Source: Planctomycetota bacterium
Lineage (GTDB): Bacteria; Planctomycetota; Phycisphaerae; UBA1845; Fen-1342
Direction: 5' to 3'
NCBI GenBank assembly: GCA_022574815.1
Contig: JACZRH010000011.1
Coordinates: 1 to 33,090, forward strand
DNA length: 33,090 nucleotides
How positions within the stretch are numbered: the first letter of the stretch is position 1; each line of letters opens with the position of its first letter. Under the pieces are notes generated by a model. The model searched no databases. It saw only the letters and a list, made by a program, of their open reading frames with translations, and was not told the origin of the DNA. This document shows, piece by piece, positions 22,589 through 29,796 of the stretch. A program made the position numbers and the translations under genes.

Positions 22589-23401
22589 ATGCCGAATCGA
22601 ATCACTCGTCGAGCGCTTCTCGGGACGACACCGCTGATCGTGGCGCAAGTCGCGCTCGGGGCGCAAAGCCGTGAGGACGTCGCGACATCAAAGGCCGTCG
22701 ATCCGCATTTTCCGTCGCAGGATCCCACGCGCGTGCGCGAGATGGTCGCCGTCTCGCACGGCAATCTGCAGCGGGTGCGCGAGCTGGTCGAAGCCAGCCC
22801 GGCCCTGGCCAAGGCGACGTGGGACTGGGGCTTCGGCGATTGGGAGACGGCGCTGGGGGCCGCCTCGCACACCGGCAGACGCCGGATCGCCGAGTTGCTG
22901 ATCGCCAACGGCGCGCGGCCGGACATTTTCACGTTTGCAATGTTCGGCCGGCTTGAGGTCGTGAAGGCCTATGTTCAGGCCGATCCCGGCATCCAGCGCA
23001 CGCCGGGGCCGCACGGCATCACGTTGCTGTCGCACGCCGAGAAGGGCGGCGAGCAGGCGGCGGGGGTCCTCGAGTACCTGACAGCGCTCGGCGACGCGGA
23101 CAACGGCCCGGAATCCATGCCGCTCAGCGATGATGAAAAGAAGACCTACGTCGGCGAGTACGCCTTTGGGGCGGGACCCGAAAACCGGTTGCGAATCGAG
23201 GTCAGCCGTGGAGGGCTGCTCGGGATTCGGCGTGGACCGAAGGGCACTATGCGGCGACTACTTTATCTCGGAGATCACGCCTTTCACCCCGCCGGAGCGC
23301 CGGCCGTGCGCGTTCGCTTCACCGTGCGCGAGGGAGTCGCGGTCAAGCTGAGCGTTCACGATCCGGAACCGATTCTGGAAGCGCGGCGGGCAAAGGCGTG
23401 A
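22589..23401 (+). CDS. Ankyrin-repeat protein with Tat-like signal
   Basis: A 270-residue protein starting MPNRITRRALLGTTPLIVAQ, a twin-arginine-like leader (RR followed by a hydrophobic stretch and VALGAQS), so export in folded form is likely. Residues about 45-145 hold ankyrin-type repeats, seen in VSHGNLQRVRELVEASPALA, LGAASHTGRRRIAELLIANG and FGRLEVVKAYVQADPG. The last 80 residues form a separate beta domain (TYVGEYAFGAGPENRLRIEV, then AVRVRFTVREGVAVKLSVHD) like the small C-terminal domain attached to some beta-lactamase-fold proteins (DUF3471-like). ATG 22589 has AAGGGAG 7 bases upstream. It probably binds a protein partner in the periplasm; the target is unknown. The gene stands alone and is convergent with the dehydrogenase. 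Confidence 0.85.
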   Translation: MPNRITRRALLGTTPLIVAQVALGAQSREDVATSKAVDPHFPSQDPTRVREMVAVSHGNLQRVRELVEASPALAKATWDWGFGDWETALGAASHTGRRRIAELLIANGARPDIFTFAMFGRLEVVKAYVQADPGIQRTPGPHGITLLSHAEKGGEQAAGVLEYLTALGDADNGPESMPLSDDEKKTYVGEYAFGAGPENRLRIEVSRGGLLGIRRGPKGTMRRLLYLGDHAFHPAGAPAVRVRFTVREGVAVKLSVHDPEPILEARRAKA

Positions 23402-23402
23402 T

Positions 23403-23454
23403 CCAAGCGATGGCATCGGTCTCCGCGAACGCCGTCGGCGGAGACAGAGCTTGG
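23403..23454. terminator. Nested hairpin between convergent genes (bidirectional terminator candidate)
   Basis: Inner stem GTCTCCGC/GCGGAGAC (23419-23426 with 23438-23445, 11-base loop) is nested in an outer stem CCAAGC/GCTTGG (23403-23408 with 23449-23454). It begins 1 base after the ankyrin gene stop and ends 14 bases before the dehydrogenase stop. A U-tract is missing on both strands, so it may block read-through or protect 3' ends rather than act as a classic intrinsic terminator. Confidence 0.5.
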
Positions 23455-23468
23455 CCGACTGCGGCGAG

Positions 23469-24479
23469 TCAGATTTCGACCACGATCTTGCCGAAGTGCC
23501 GCCCGGCGGCCAGGTATTCGAGCGCCCGCGGCAATTCGTCAAAGGGGAACCGCCGATCGATGACCGGGCGGATGTGGTGCTGCTCGATGAAGCGGATCAG
23601 GTCTTCGAATGCGGCGCGCGAATCGACGAATATGCCGGCCACGTGAATGCGGTTCATCAGGATGTGGGCGAGGTTGACCTCGCATGCGAGTCCGTGCAGG
23701 GCGCCCACCAGCGCGATGATCCCGTTCGTTCGCGTGGCGCGCAGCGACTGTCCGAAGGTGGCCGAGCCGATCGTCTCAACGGTCAGATTGACCCCGAGAC
23801 CATTTTCGAGCCGCTGCACCTCGGCGTCCCACTTGGGATTCGTTGTGTAATTGATGGTGTGGTCAGCGCCGAGTTGGGCGGCGCGGGCGAGTTTTTCGTC
23901 GCTGCTGCTGGTGATGATGACCTTCGCGCCGAGCGCCTTGGCTAGTTGCAAGGCGAAGATCGAAACGCCGCCGGTGCCGAGGGTCAGGACGGATTGCCCG
24001 GGCTGGACGTCGCCTTCGGTCACGAGGGCGCTCCACGCCGTGAGCGCCGCGATCGGCAGCGTGGCCGCTTGGGCAAAGTCGTAGCCCTCGGGCAGCGGTA
24101 GGAGTGCGTCGGCCGGCAGCACGACCTGCTCGGCGCCCATGCCGGGCTCGGGGCAGCCGAGCATCGATGATTTGTAGTCGGCCTGGCAGGGCCCGTCGAT
24201 CCAGCGCGAAACCGCATGGGTGACCACGGGGTCGCCGACCTTGAAGCGCGTCACGCCGGCCGAGACTTCCGACACGACGCCGGCGGCATCGCTGATCGGC
24301 GTCGCGGGCAGCGCGAGCTTCGGGTTGTAGGAGCCGCGCAGCACGAGCAGATCGCGATAGTTCAGGCTCAGTGCCGTGAGATCAACGCGCACGCATCCGG
24401 TAGGAGGGAGCGGCTCCGGCTCGGCGTGGACGAGCTTGAGGTTCTTGAGGCCGAATTTGTCGAACGTGAATTTTCGCAT
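23469..24479 (-). CDS. Zinc-independent alcohol dehydrogenase/quinone oxidoreductase-like (MDR family)
   Basis: A 336-residue medium-chain dehydrogenase/reductase. The GroES-like N-terminal half has VRVDLTALSLNYRDLLVLRG, ISDAAGVVSEVSAGVTRFKV and GDPVV. The linker AATLPIAALTAWSALVTEGD leads to the Rossmann part, with the nucleotide loop LTLGTGGVSIFALQLAKALG (GTGGVS at residues 168-173) and ITSSSDEKLARAAQLGADHT, which suggests NADP(H). The usual catalytic zinc ligands are absent (NYRD in place of the Cys strand), placing it with the quinone oxidoreductase/enoyl reductase branch. ATG 24479 is chosen because conserved sequence starts MRKFTFDKF; the frame continues upstream through an inverted repeat and is not coding there. 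A promoter (TTGAGC, 16 bases, TATGAT) lies 34 bases upstream. The substrate is unknown. Confidence 0.92.
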   Translation of the reverse strand: MRKFTFDKFGLKNLKLVHAEPEPLPPTGCVRVDLTALSLNYRDLLVLRGSYNPKLALPATPISDAAGVVSEVSAGVTRFKVGDPVVTHAVSRWIDGPCQADYKSSMLGCPEPGMGAEQVVLPADALLPLPEGYDFAQAATLPIAALTAWSALVTEGDVQPGQSVLTLGTGGVSIFALQLAKALGAKVIITSSSDEKLARAAQLGADHTINYTTNPKWDAEVQRLENGLGVNLTVETIGSATFGQSLRATRTNGIIALVGALHGLACEVNLAHILMNRIHVAGIFVDSRAAFEDLIRFIEQHHIRPVIDRRFPFDELPRALEYLAAGRHFGKIVVEI

Positions 24480-24513
24480 TGACGGCAATCCCTTTGAGTC
24501 GCGTCGCGGGTCG

Positions 24514-24541
24514 ATCATAGTATCGTGGTCGTGCGGCTCAA
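24514..24541 (-). promoter_or_regulatory. Promoter of the MDR dehydrogenase gene
   Basis: On the minus strand TTGAGC (24541-24536), a 16-base spacer and TATGAT (24519-24514) match a sigma-70-type promoter at 4 of 6 and 5 of 6 positions. Transcription would start about 28 bases before the ATG at 24479. The -35 box touches the A-run at the edge of the inverted repeat at 24542-24622. Confidence 0.45.
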
Positions 24542-24622
24542 AAAAGGGGTCGGGAGTCTTTGTTTGGTTCATAGCACAGTTGCATTCTTGCGATAGGGGG
24601 AAAAAGACTCCCGACCCCTTTT
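24542..24622. repeat. 20-bp perfect inverted repeat, REP/RAYT-type element
   Basis: AAAAGGGGTCGGGAGTCTTT (24542-24561) is repeated exactly inverted at 24603-24622, with 41 bases between. Arms of the form GGGGTCxGGAGTC flanked by A- and T-runs are well known as dispersed palindromes in genomes with REP-associated tyrosine transposases (IS200-like, Y1 type). No transposase gene is present here, so this would be a non-autonomous copy. It lies between the TauE/SafE gene and the dehydrogenase gene, both on the minus strand. Confidence 0.8.
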
Positions 24623-24648
24623 GCTGTCGCATGAGCGCGCACGATTTC

Positions 24649-25467
24649 TTAGCTCAGCAAGAGCCGCAGCCCGGTCAGCGCCAGGAGAACGTGAAACGCG
24701 AGCCGCACCCAGCGAATCGGCCAGGCGTGGGTCAACCCGGCTCCGCACCAGCCACCCACCAACGCCCCAGGCGCCAGCCAGGCCGCCAAGCCGAAACCCG
24801 TGAGGGAGCTGACGGCTTCCATGCGGGCGATCGAGATGGTGAGCGCCGCCGCCGTCGCAGGCGCGATGAACAGGATCATGGCGGTGGAATTCGCGATCGC
24901 GTTTCTCATGCGGACGCCAAGTCCGAGGTGCTGGGCCGGAACGGCCCACGCCCCGCCGCCGATTCCGAGCAGCCCGGCGATCAATCCCGCCGGAAGTCCG
25001 ACCAGCAATCCGTACAGGGCATGCCGGCGTGCGATCGGGCAGCGGTCGCGCCTGGGGTGTGCGCTGCCTGCGGATCGGCGGAGGTAGAGATGCGTGCCGA
25101 CGACCAGCAACAGGAAGCCGCCGAACACCCGCCTTAGGATCTGCGTCTGCTCGCCGTCAAACAGCGCCGCTGCGGCGACGCCGACGACGATACCGGCGAT
25201 GGAGGGGGGCACGATCCCGCGCAGCAAGGGTCGCACGACCGCCCCGGCGTGGGCGTGACGCCACGCAGCGGGAATGGCGACGAAGATCGATGTTGTGATC
25301 GCGGCCAACTTGTACAGGTGAAACGAATTCGGCCCGAACCGCTCCCCGAGGATGAGGATCATCGCGGGGATCATGACGATCCCGCCGCCGACTCCGAGCA
25401 GGCCGCCGATCACGCCGGCCCCGAGTCCGACAAGCAGCATCCAGATGCCTTGATCCCAACCGACCAT
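24649..25467 (-). CDS. TauE/SafE family sulfite/sulfonate exporter-like permease
   Basis: A 272-residue membrane protein with the two-repeat TauE/SafE (DUF81) structure, about eight helices. Repeat 1 has GLGAGVIGGLLGVGGGIVMI and PAMILIL; repeat 2 has GLPAGLIAGLLGIGGGAWAV and PA. The GLLGxGGG motifs are the family hallmark. Between them are KLAAITTSIFVAIPAAWRHA and RRVFGGFLLLVVGTHLYLRR. Members export sulfite, sulfoacetate or related organosulfur anions, but many have unknown substrates, and no sulfur gene is nearby. ATG 25467 has GAGG 5 bases before it and begins just ahead of the first helix; the frame is open to a GTG at 25527, less likely. The genes on both sides have no clear functional link. 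Confidence 0.9.
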   Translation of the reverse strand: MVGWDQGIWMLLVGLGAGVIGGLLGVGGGIVMIPAMILILGERFGPNSFHLYKLAAITTSIFVAIPAAWRHAHAGAVVRPLLRGIVPPSIAGIVVGVAAAALFDGEQTQILRRVFGGFLLLVVGTHLYLRRSAGSAHPRRDRCPIARRHALYGLLVGLPAGLIAGLLGIGGGAWAVPAQHLGLGVRMRNAIANSTAMILFIAPATAAALTISIARMEAVSSLTGFGLAAWLAPGALVGGWCGAGLTHAWPIRWVRLAFHVLLALTGLRLLLS

Positions 25468-25635
25468 CGCGGCCTCTGCTTTCGCGCAACGCGCGCGGCC
25501 GAGATCGTATCCGACCGGTCGCGACACTCAAGCGCCGGCGAGCGGAACGAAGCGCGGCAAACGGGCTGCTAGCACCCGTTCGCGCGCGGAGCGATTGTCG
25601 CTAGACTGCGAGCGCACCATGGCGGGAGAACCTGC

Positions 25636-26232
25636 GTGAACCGTTCGCGCCGCATTCGTATCTGGCCATTCGCTTTCTTCGGTCTCGCGCTCGCGAGCGC
25701 GATCGGTGTTGCGGCCTGGAACCATTCTCACACGTATCCCAAGCGATTCGCGGCCGTCGTGGAAGGCCGAATCTACCGTAGCGGGTCCGTCTCGGCGGCG
25801 CAGCTCGAGCGGTTGCAGCGTGAACACGGAATTCGGCGCGTGATCTCCCTGCTCGACGCCGAAGCGCCCGAGACTCTGGCCGAACGCGACGCCGCTCGCG
25901 AGCTTCGCATCGACTGGCACAACATTCCGCTGCGCGGCAACGGCGCGAGCACGTCCGCGGACCGCGAGCGGCTGCGCGAGCTTTTGAGCGAGGACGGCGC
26001 CGGGCCGACGCTAGTCCATTGCGCGGCCGGAACGAACCGCACCGGGCTGGCGATCGGCATGTTTCGTCTCCATCACCAGGGATGGTCGCTACAAGAGGTC
26101 ATGGAGGAGATGGGCCGGTTCGGTTTTGAAAACGAGCCGCACCATCGGAATCTACGTGAAGCGCTTGCCGCCGAGGCCGCGCTCGCGGCCGCGAAAACGT
26201 CGCCGCACGGACGCCAAGAGAAGGGCCCCTGA
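25636..26232 (+). CDS. Membrane-anchored Cys-based (dual-specificity/tyrosine) phosphatase
   Basis: A 198-residue protein with the phosphatase signature HCAAGTNRTG (HCx5R, residues 128-137; nucleophile Cys129, Arg135). The upstream FAAVVEGRIYRSGSVSAAQL and HGIRRVISLLDAEAPE are typical of dual-specificity/PFA-type phosphatases (yeast Siw14-like), some of which hydrolyse inositol pyrophosphates or phosphotyrosine. The general-acid Asp is not obvious; NIPLRGNGASTSADRERLRE is where the acid loop is expected. A basic start and one hydrophobic helix (residues 9-28) suggest the catalytic domain lies outside the cytoplasmic membrane, unusual for this enzyme. GTG 25636 has GGGAG about 8 bases upstream and TAGACT at 25602-25607 as a possible -10. 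Substrate unknown. Confidence 0.88.
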   Translation: MNRSRRIRIWPFAFFGLALASAIGVAAWNHSHTYPKRFAAVVEGRIYRSGSVSAAQLERLQREHGIRRVISLLDAEAPETLAERDAARELRIDWHNIPLRGNGASTSADRERLRELLSEDGAGPTLVHCAAGTNRTGLAIGMFRLHHQGWSLQEVMEEMGRFGFENEPHHRNLREALAAEAALAAAKTSPHGRQEKGP

Positions 26233-26310
26233 TCCGGTCGTGGGATGGCCGGTTCGTGCCGGTTATCCGCAATGCTGCCAAACCTGGGTTGGGGCCGATG
26301 GACCAGCGGT

Positions 26311-26316
26311 TACACT
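26311..26316 (+). promoter_or_regulatory. -10-like TACACT upstream of the small anchored-protein gene
   Basis: TACACT lies 34 bases before the ATG at 26351, with TTGGGG 16 bases upstream as a poor -35. The same hexamer occurs in each unit of the tandem repeat at 14375. Spacing to the gene and a GGAG ribosome site after it make it plausible. Confidence 0.25.
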
Positions 26317-26350
26317 TACTCTCCCGCAACCAGCCGCGAGGAGCACGCGT

Positions 26351-26899
26351 ATGTCCGTGACCGACCAGCCGAATTCGCAGATTCCGTCGTACACGCCGCC
26401 TGAGCCGCGCAAAGGGCTCTCGCGGGTCGTCAAAGTGCCGTTGATCGTCGGGGGCGTGTTCGGCGTAATCACGGTGGTCGTCTGCGGTGGGATCATCTAC
26501 GTCTTTTCGAAATCGCCGGATACGCGCGTGCTACCCGGCCGCCAGATTTCGACGCGCTTCGTCGAACAGATTGATAAGCTCGCCGTGTTGGAGGACGGTG
26601 AGCAGATCCAGTTTTTCTATTCGGACGCGGTCACGGACATCGCGGACGGGTTCTACCTGGTCACCGACCGCGCCGTCATCATTTACTCGAACCAGTTTGA
26701 CGAGCCCACCATTCGCGTTCCGTTTGAGGAGATCGTGGATATCGAAGCGGACTTCTCCGACTCCTGGTTCATGGATTCCACCATCACACTCAGCCTGGCC
26801 GACGGCAGCTTGGCCTCGTTCCCGGTCTCGAGCGAAGGCGGCGGTGACAAGCAAGTCTACGACGCACTCAAGAAAAAGCTGCAACTCTCGGGAAAGTGA
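26351..26899 (+). CDS. Small membrane-anchored protein, PH-like fold possible
   Basis: A 182-residue protein of unknown function. Residues 1-28 are Pro-rich and polar, 29-52 form a membrane helix (VPLIVGGVFGVITVVVCGGI), and the rest is a compact beta-rich domain. The domain reads DGEQIQFFYSDAVTDIADGF, YLVTDRAVIIYSNQFDEPT, VPFEEIVDIEADFSDSW and STITLSLADGSLASFPVSS, ending in a helix (DKQVYDALKKKLQL). The alternation 'YLvTdrrviiy...i.ipfeeI..I......' is how bacterial PH-like (bPH) domains look, but I cannot confirm the fold. ATG 26351 has GGAG 7 bases upstream. It ends 43 bp before the convergent sigma-factor stop. Family unrecognised by name. Confidence 0.8.
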   Translation: MSVTDQPNSQIPSYTPPEPRKGLSRVVKVPLIVGGVFGVITVVVCGGIIYVFSKSPDTRVLPGRQISTRFVEQIDKLAVLEDGEQIQFFYSDAVTDIADGFYLVTDRAVIIYSNQFDEPTIRVPFEEIVDIEADFSDSWFMDSTITLSLADGSLASFPVSSEGGGDKQVYDALKKKLQLSGK

Positions 26900-26910
26900 G
26901 CGAGCAAACG

Positions 26911-26930
26911 GGGACAGGTCCCGGTCCTGT
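26911..26930. terminator. Short palindromes between convergent genes
   Basis: GGGAC-AG-GTCCC (26911-26922) overlaps ACAGG...CCTGT (26914-26930), so two alternative hairpins can form in the 43-bp gap between two convergent genes. It may terminate transcription from either side. The 'GGGGACAGGTCCC' core also resembles a dispersed intergenic palindrome type, so it may be a repeat remnant. Confidence 0.35.
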
Positions 26931-26942
26931 ATTGCGTGCGAG

Positions 26943-27734
26943 TTAGGCCACCAAATCGCAAGGCTTGTTGCCGAAGCGCGTGCGAAGCTGGTCGACGATC
27001 TCGGCATGGCGCTGGCAAACGCGCGATTCGCTCACGCCGAGCACGGTGCCGATCTCGGCCATGGTGAGTTTTTCGTAATAGTAGAGTGTGATGATCAAAC
27101 GGTCCTGGTCCTTAAGACCGCGCGTGAGGTACTCGCGGATCAGTTCGCGTTCGGTGCGGTGAACCGGCCCGGGATTCGGGTCGGCGGGGACGAGAAAGCC
27201 GACCCGCGAATCATCGCGCCGGTCTGTGGAAGTTTCGAGCGGCACGCAGTGCGACGCAATGACGGTCTTGCGCATGCGATTGAACTTGGTCAGCTCGAGG
27301 CCCATCCGATCGGCCAACTCGGTCGAGGTGGGCGGACGCCCACGTTGGGCTCGGAAATTGCCCTCCACCAAATTCAATGAGCGCTCGAACGTACGCCCGG
27401 CCCGGCCCAGCGGATCGATCTCTCGCTGCCAATCGCGAATCGCACCCACGATGCGTTGCCGGCAATAGGTCTCGAACTTGACACCCCGCTCCGGATCGAA
27501 GGACGTGACGGCGGCGATGAGGCCGTCGTAGCCGGCGCTGGCTAACTCATCGACCGTGACCCGCGGCCAGAGCCGGCGGGCCATGATCTCGGCCAGCTTT
27601 TCGACGATGTGCATGTAGTGCTCCACGATCGCGTTCCGGGCGCTATCGGAGTGCGTCCGGTGAAACGTGCGCCAGAGTCGTTCGATCCGGGGGGCTGATT
27701 CCTTGCGAGGCTTCTTTGCGATGGCGGCGTTCAT
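26943..27734 (-). CDS. Sigma-70 family RNA polymerase sigma factor, FliA/WhiG (sigma-28) type
   Basis: A 263-residue group 3 sigma factor. Region 2 runs from RNAIVEHYMHIVEKLAEIMA through VTVDELASAGYDGLIAAVTS to FDPERGVKFETYCRQRIVGA and IRDWQREID, the FliA/WhiG signature. Region 3 has RGRPPTSTELADRMGLELTK. Region 4 has LKDQDRLIITLYYYEKLTMA and EIGTVLGVSESRVCQRHAEI, the -35-binding helix-turn-helix. Length equals family norm. ATG 27734 is chosen because AGAGGA lies 4-5 bases before it and family similarity starts soon after; the frame is open to 27896 without sense. No flagellar gene or anti-sigma factor is adjacent, so control of motility or of another regulon is open. A candidate promoter at 28038-28066 would give a leader of about 300 bases. 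Confidence 0.93.
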   Translation of the reverse strand: MNAAIAKKPRKESAPRIERLWRTFHRTHSDSARNAIVEHYMHIVEKLAEIMARRLWPRVTVDELASAGYDGLIAAVTSFDPERGVKFETYCRQRIVGAIRDWQREIDPLGRAGRTFERSLNLVEGNFRAQRGRPPTSTELADRMGLELTKFNRMRKTVIASHCVPLETSTDRRDDSRVGFLVPADPNPGPVHRTERELIREYLTRGLKDQDRLIITLYYYEKLTMAEIGTVLGVSESRVCQRHAEIVDQLRTRFGNKPCDLVA

Positions 27735-27951
27735 GGCGTCCTCTTGGCGCGGATTCGACGCGAGCCAGACAGGTGGGATCGGCTTATCGCCGCATCTCGC
27801 GACGAATCCGGGCAGCGTCCTTGCTTGACAAACGAAACGATCCTGATGAGGCATCCCGGAGTCCCGGCTTGAGCCGATTTCCGAGGGAAGTGACACTGAG
27901 AGTACGTGCGAGCTGTGACTGCTGACTGGGCGTATAAGGCCAACGCGACCC

Positions 27952-27978
27952 GATAAAACGGCCGCACGATGTTTTATC
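27952..27978. promoter_or_regulatory. 8-bp inverted repeat in the sigma-factor leader
   Basis: GATAAAAC (27952-27959) and GTTTTATC (27971-27978) form a perfect stem with an 11-base loop. A/T-rich arms are unusual in this GC-rich DNA. It lies about 220 bases before the sigma-factor ATG, downstream of the candidate promoter, and could be an operator, an RNA control hairpin or a processing site. Confidence 0.4.
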
Positions 27979-28037
27979 AGCTTCGCTCATACGCGCCAGA
28001 TGGTCGGAAAAATCTGTGAGACCGTTAATATGGGTAA

Positions 28038-28066
28038 GTATTAGTCCTGGGAGCGGTAACGGTCAA
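28038..28066 (-). promoter_or_regulatory. Candidate sigma-70-type promoter for the sigma-factor gene
   Basis: On the minus strand TTGACC (28066-28061), a 17-base spacer and TAATAC (28043-28038) are a good -35 with a moderate -10. It lies in the A/T-rich gap between the GH3 gene's stop and the sigma-factor gene, so it fits that gene best. Confidence 0.35.
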
Positions 28067-28110
28067 GTAAAGATAGAAAAGTTTTTCCTGAATCGAATTC
28101 CCCACCCAGA

Positions 28111-29775
28111 TTACGCCCGCGCGTCCATCGCCAGGCCCAGTGCGCTGTCGTCCTCGCCCGGCTTGGTAAACAGGCATTGGCGCTTGTACTGCTCGGGCGT
28201 CGAGCCACGCCGAGCAAGCAAGCGGCGATCCATGGCGGTGATCGCGTCCGCCGCTAGGCCTCGCACCTGTAAGTCACCAAGCCGAAAAGATTTACGACGC
28301 GAGCTGTATTCCTCGTTCACCGCGCCCAGCGCGAGGTCGACCGCACTGGAGAATTCCGGGGGGATGGGACCCGGGCAGCTCAGGCGGTAGTGCGGCGGGT
28401 CGTCCCAGCAGGGGCCGAGGACGAAGTCAATCTCCGCAATCCCGACCTTTTGGCAGGCGGTGCGGACGGCCGTGGTCACTTGGTTTTCGGTGAGTTTTTC
28501 GCCGGCTACGGATGCGACGCGCCCGGCCCGGTAGAGAAACTCGATCAGCGGGACTTGTTCGAGCCGGCCGTGAACGCGGACCACGTCATCGAGGCGGTAG
28601 CGCAACAGGCCGGCGGTGTTGCTGAGAACGACGATGTAGTCGTGGCCCACTTCGAGTTCGTCGGCGGTAAGCGTCGCGGGGTCGGTGGCTTGGCACTGCT
28701 CGATCGGAATGAACTCGAAGAAGGCGGACTGCACGTCCAAAACGCCGGTCGGAGTCTGGTCCTGAAGCGGAATGCTGACGCGCCCCTCGCTGGCCAGCAA
28801 CCCGATGTCCCGAACGGGGGCATCACCGTACCACTCAGCCAGGCGATCGAGGTATTGGCCCATGCTGCCGCCCGTCCAGCAGGCGAGGAATTCGAGCTTC
28901 CAGAACTCGCGTGGGCGCAAGAGTCCATGCTTTGCACGCAGGCCGGCCAGCACCGCGGCCCGTTGCGGATTGGGCTTCAGGCCGGCTTCGAGCGGCCGGC
29001 GTTTGCGATCGTCGCAAACAATCGCGGGCGAAACCGTGCCGTCACGTACATCGCGAATCAGCGTTTCGCTTTCCTCGTTGGCCACCTGGGCCATGCGAAT
29101 CAGGGTGGCGGGATTGGCCGTGATGGCGAACGCGACGTCGCGCGCGGCGCCCAGGCGCATCAGCGTGTAGTAGCGGGAGCGCGGGTCGGCCAGCTCGGCG
29201 ATCTCCGGCTTGCCGACGTAATAGCGTCGCACGATCCGCTTTTGGGTCCGCGCCAGTAGGCCCGTAATCGCCCCGCAGGGAATGCCGCCGGAAGTGTGCT
29301 CCTCGTCGTAGCGCCCGGAGCTTTGCAGGATCGCCCGCAGGATGGCGGCGGGGTGGTCGTGTAGCATCTTCAGGCCGAAGATGTTCCAGCCGCGGCGATA
29401 GTCGGCGACGAAGTTCGGCGTGACGGGGATGCGTTTGGAGCGGGCGGTCGTGCCGCTGGTCTTGGCCAGCATTAGGACGCGCCGCCCGGGGGAGAACAGC
29501 GCATTCGTCTCGCCGGCGGCCACACGGTCGATGTAGGGTCGCAAATCGTCAAAGGTTTGCAAAGGCAATGCGTTTCGGAGGTCGGCGGTGCTGCGCACGC
29601 GGTCGAGCCGGTGTTTCTTTGCGAAATCGCTCCGCGCGACCTCCGCCACGGCCCTCGCGGCTGCTCGTTCCTGCGCCGCGTTCGCGTGCCGCAGCAAGCG
29701 CAAGAAGCGTTTCAGGGTCCGCGCGGCGTGCGCCCGTGCGATTCCGGCAGCGAAGTGATCGAGGAGAGTAGGCAT
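28111..29775 (-). CDS. GH3 auxin-responsive-promoter family protein (acyl-acid amido synthetase-like)
   Basis: A 554-residue member of the GH3 family in the adenylate-forming superfamily. Plant GH3 enzymes activate a carboxylic acid with ATP and join it to an amino acid; bacterial members are mostly uncharacterised. Seen in order: SDFAKKHRLDRVRSTADLRN, LQTFDDLRPYIDRVAAGETN, the ATP-loop LAKTSGTTARSKRIPVTPNF, LEFLACWTGGSMGQYLDRLA, LLASEGRVSIPL, AFFEFIPIEQ, VVLSNTAGLLRYRLDDVVRV and the C-terminal VASVAGEKLTENQVTTAVRT. Length is near that of plant GH3 proteins (about 600). ATG 29775 lies 21 bp after the upstream hydrolase stop, with no good ribosome site, so translation may depend on the upstream gene. 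The acyl and amine substrates are unknown. Confidence 0.92.
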   Translation of the reverse strand: MPTLLDHFAAGIARAHAARTLKRFLRLLRHANAAQERAAARAVAEVARSDFAKKHRLDRVRSTADLRNALPLQTFDDLRPYIDRVAAGETNALFSPGRRVLMLAKTSGTTARSKRIPVTPNFVADYRRGWNIFGLKMLHDHPAAILRAILQSSGRYDEEHTSGGIPCGAITGLLARTQKRIVRRYYVGKPEIAELADPRSRYYTLMRLGAARDVAFAITANPATLIRMAQVANEESETLIRDVRDGTVSPAIVCDDRKRRPLEAGLKPNPQRAAVLAGLRAKHGLLRPREFWKLEFLACWTGGSMGQYLDRLAEWYGDAPVRDIGLLASEGRVSIPLQDQTPTGVLDVQSAFFEFIPIEQCQATDPATLTADELEVGHDYIVVLSNTAGLLRYRLDDVVRVHGRLEQVPLIEFLYRAGRVASVAGEKLTENQVTTAVRTACQKVGIAEIDFVLGPCWDDPPHYRLSCPGPIPPEFSSAVDLALGAVNEEYSSRRKSFRLGDLQVRGLAADAITAMDRRLLARRGSTPEQYKRQCLFTKPGEDDSALGLAMDARA

Positions 29776-29796
29776 CGTATCGAAGCCGCAGCGCGG

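Larger units (their letters stand above)
27735..28110. other. 376-bp gene-free stretch, leader of the sigma-factor gene
   Basis: No protein gene was convincing. Short minus frames at 27731-27967 and 27784-27990 could be leader peptides but have no ribosome-binding support. The stretch holds a promoter-like site on the minus strand (28038-28066) and an 8-bp hairpin (27952-27978). It is clearly more A/T-rich from 28010 to 28095 than the flanking genes. Confidence 0.55.

Noticed and set aside
23469-24632. Longer dehydrogenase start reading through the inverted repeat
   Set aside because: The extra N-terminal peptide (GSGVFFPL, KTPDPFF) is the translation of the repeat arms; conserved sequence begins at 24479.
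27933-27956. Sigma-28-type promoter (TAAG ... CCCGATAA) on the plus strand
   Set aside because: The distance between the two parts is about five bases too short and it points antisense into the GH3 gene.
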